Of a stretch of DNA of 55,545 bases, positions 54,238-55,545 are shown piece by piece. The stretch covers positions 12,327-67,871 of the forward strand of contig NKIO01000011.1 of NCBI GenBank assembly GCA_002255935.1. The letters run 5' to 3'. The notes beneath the pieces were generated by a model. It worked only from the letters and a program-made list of their open reading frames with translations, did no database searches and had not been told where the DNA came from. This DNA is from Comamonadaceae bacterium PBBC2. GTDB lineage: Bacteria > Pseudomonadota > Gammaproteobacteria > Burkholderiales > Burkholderiaceae_C. Numbering within the stretch: position 1 is the stretch's first letter; each line of letters opens with the position of its first letter. Made by a program: the position numbers and the translations under genes.

Positions 54238-55545
54238 ATGCCCAGCCCCGCCTCGTTCAAAGTTTTGAGCCTCATCCCCCCGATGACGCAGCTGAACACG
54301 CCCTACCCGTCCACGGCCTACCTGACGGGTTTTTTGCGTGCGCGGGGTTTCGATGCGGTGCAAGAAGATCTGGCTCTGGCCACCGTGCTGGCCTTGCTGA
54401 ACAAAAAAGGCCTGACCGACTTACGCGACGCAGCGCTGGCCTTGCCCGTCGAAGAACGCTCGGGGCCGGTGAATTTTTTCCTCGACCACTTCCACGATTA
54501 CGCCATCAGCATCGACCCGGTGATCGCGTTTTTGCAAGGCCGCGACAGCACGCTCAGCCACCGCATCGCAGGCCGGGGCTTTTTGCCCGAAGGGCCGCGC
54601 TTTGCGGCTTTGGATGCGTACGACGACGACGGCACCGGCGATCCGATCGGCTGGGCCTTTGGATCTCTGGGCCAGACCGACCGCGCCCGGCACCTGGCCA
54701 CGCTGTACCTGAACGACTTGGCCGATGTGCTGCGCGATTCAGTCGATGAAGGCTTTGAGTTCGTGCGCTACGCCGAGCGCCTGGCCGCCAGCCAGCCCAG
54801 CTTCGACGCACTGGCCGAAGCCCTGGCTGAGCCCCCCAACCTGATCGACAACACGTTGGAGCGCTTGGCACTGGAGGCGATTGTGCGCCACCAGCCCACG
54901 CTGGTGCTGTTGTCTGTGCCCTTCCCCGGTTCAGTCTATGCAGCCTTTCGCATCGCCCAATGCATCAAGCGCTCGCACCCGCAGATCCGCATCGCCTTGG
55001 GTGGAGGCTTTGTGAACACCGAGCTGCGTGAACTGAAAGACGCCCGCGTGTTCGACCATGTGGATTTCGTGACCCTTGACGGTGGCGAACGCCCCTTGCT
55101 CAGTCTGATCGAGCACCTGCAGGGCCAGCGCAGCGAGCAGCGCCTGCAGCGCACCTTCATCCGCAATGACGCAGGCCAAGTGCAATACATCAACCTGCAA
55201 GAGCCCGACATCGCTTTTGAAGACGTGGGCACACCGACTTGGGATGGCCTGCCTCTGCACCAGTACTTGTCGCTGCTGGACATGCTCAACCCGATGAACC
55301 GGCTGTGGAGCGACGGGCGCTGGAACAAGCTGACGGTGGCGCATGGCTGCTACTGGAAGAAGTGCAGCTTTTGCGATGTGAGCCTGGACTACATCAGCCG
55401 CTACGAAACGGCCCAGGCCAGCACCTTGGTGGACCGCATCGAGCAGATCGTGGCCGAAACGGGCCAGACCGGCTTTCACTTTGTGGACGAAGCGGCACCG
55501 CCCAAAGCCCTCAAGGCCCTGGCCGAAGAAATCCTGCGCCGGGGG
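54238..55545 (+). CDS. Radical SAM protein with N-terminal B12-binding-like domain (cut by window edge)
   Basis: The open frame from the ATG at 54238 reaches the right edge with no stop (436 codons). Residues 1-230 contain a helical region and a B12-binding-like alpha/beta domain (TLVLLSVPFPGSVYAAFRIA, ALGGGFVNTEL), but no DxHxxG cobalt motif is seen. Near residue 370 the cluster motif CYWKKCSFCD has CX4CX2C spacing, followed by DYISRYETAQASTLVDRIEQ and FHFVDEAAPPKALKAL, the start of the radical SAM barrel. This belongs to the COG1032-like group. Substrate unknown. It continues beyond the window. Confidence 0.82.
   Translation, partial: MPSPASFKVLSLIPPMTQLNTPYPSTAYLTGFLRARGFDAVQEDLALATVLALLNKKGLTDLRDAALALPVEERSGPVNFFLDHFHDYAISIDPVIAFLQGRDSTLSHRIAGRGFLPEGPRFAALDAYDDDGTGDPIGWAFGSLGQTDRARHLATLYLNDLADVLRDSVDEGFEFVRYAERLAASQPSFDALAEALAEPPNLIDNTLERLALEAIVRHQPTLVLLSVPFPGSVYAAFRIAQCIKRSHPQIRIALGGGFVNTELRELKDARVFDHVDFVTLDGGERPLLSLIEHLQGQRSEQRLQRTFIRNDAGQVQYINLQEPDIAFEDVGTPTWDGLPLHQYLSLLDMLNPMNRLWSDGRWNKLTVAHGCYWKKCSFCDVSLDYISRYETAQASTLVDRIEQIVAETGQTGFHFVDEAAPPKALKALAEEILRRG

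Overview
The window looks like chromosomal DNA of a betaproteobacterium of the order Burkholderiales, most likely a Comamonadaceae (Limnohabitans/Rhodoferax-like) member. This is inferred from family content (a PhaR regulator of polyhydroxyalkanoate granules, a Bug-type solute-binding protein, a RibB with a degenerate GTP-cyclohydrolase domain, many acyl-CoA and TRAP genes) and GC-rich codon use. No sequence comparison could be run. Nearly all of the window is coding, and no gene-free stretch exceeds about 250 bases.

Left part (1-18.9 kb), housekeeping. The rpsB-tsf ribosomal operon (minus, tsf cut by the left edge) faces an amidase-nnr pair. rnr (minus) abuts a divergent tRNA-Leu(CAG), followed by rimO and phaR (minus). 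A tightly coupled plus-strand operon then runs ribE-ribB(X)-ribH-nusB-aminotransferase-ybgC-tolQ-tolR-tolA, with ATGA or TGATG overlaps at four junctions. It ends tail to tail against dnaE.

Middle part (18.9-37.6 kb), mixed small operons: a DUF599 membrane protein, a cluster of REP-like palindromes, a flavodoxin-family reductase, pirin with a divergent LysR regulator, an FAD oxidoreductase and gluQ. A VapBC-like toxin-antitoxin pair, trmB, an RluA-type pseudouridine synthase and a TetR/SDR divergent pair follow. Next come a Tat-exported transglutaminase-like protein, a TlpA-type thioredoxin, alaS, gabD, an orphan Bug receptor, tRNA-Gly(CCC) with an adjacent ParB-like gene, and a RodZ-like membrane HTH protein.

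Right part (37.6-55.5 kb), catabolic and transport genes. scoB-scoA face a PAS-LuxR regulator across a palindrome. The 39.8-48.8 kb block looks dedicated to acyl-CoA catabolism: a 776-aa protein made of two fused acyl-CoA dehydrogenase halves, a nitroreductase, two carboxymuconolactone-decarboxylase/AhpD-like proteins, a TetR regulator with repeated AATCTGARCA sites, a ferritin-like 'metal-dependent hydrolase', a 4HBT thioesterase, an SDR and ETF:ubiquinone oxidoreductase. The last would pass dehydrogenase electrons to the quinone pool. A dctPQM-type TRAP transporter, a lone gcvH, a GNAT acetyltransferase, a degenerate J-domain protein and the start of a B12-binding/radical SAM protein complete the window.

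I see no CRISPR array, prophage or insertion sequence. The most unusual items are the fused acyl-CoA dehydrogenase, the degenerate GTP cyclohydrolase II half of RibB, three clusters of REP-like palindromes, the ParB-like gene beside tRNA-Gly, and several clean operator palindromes in divergent or leader regions.
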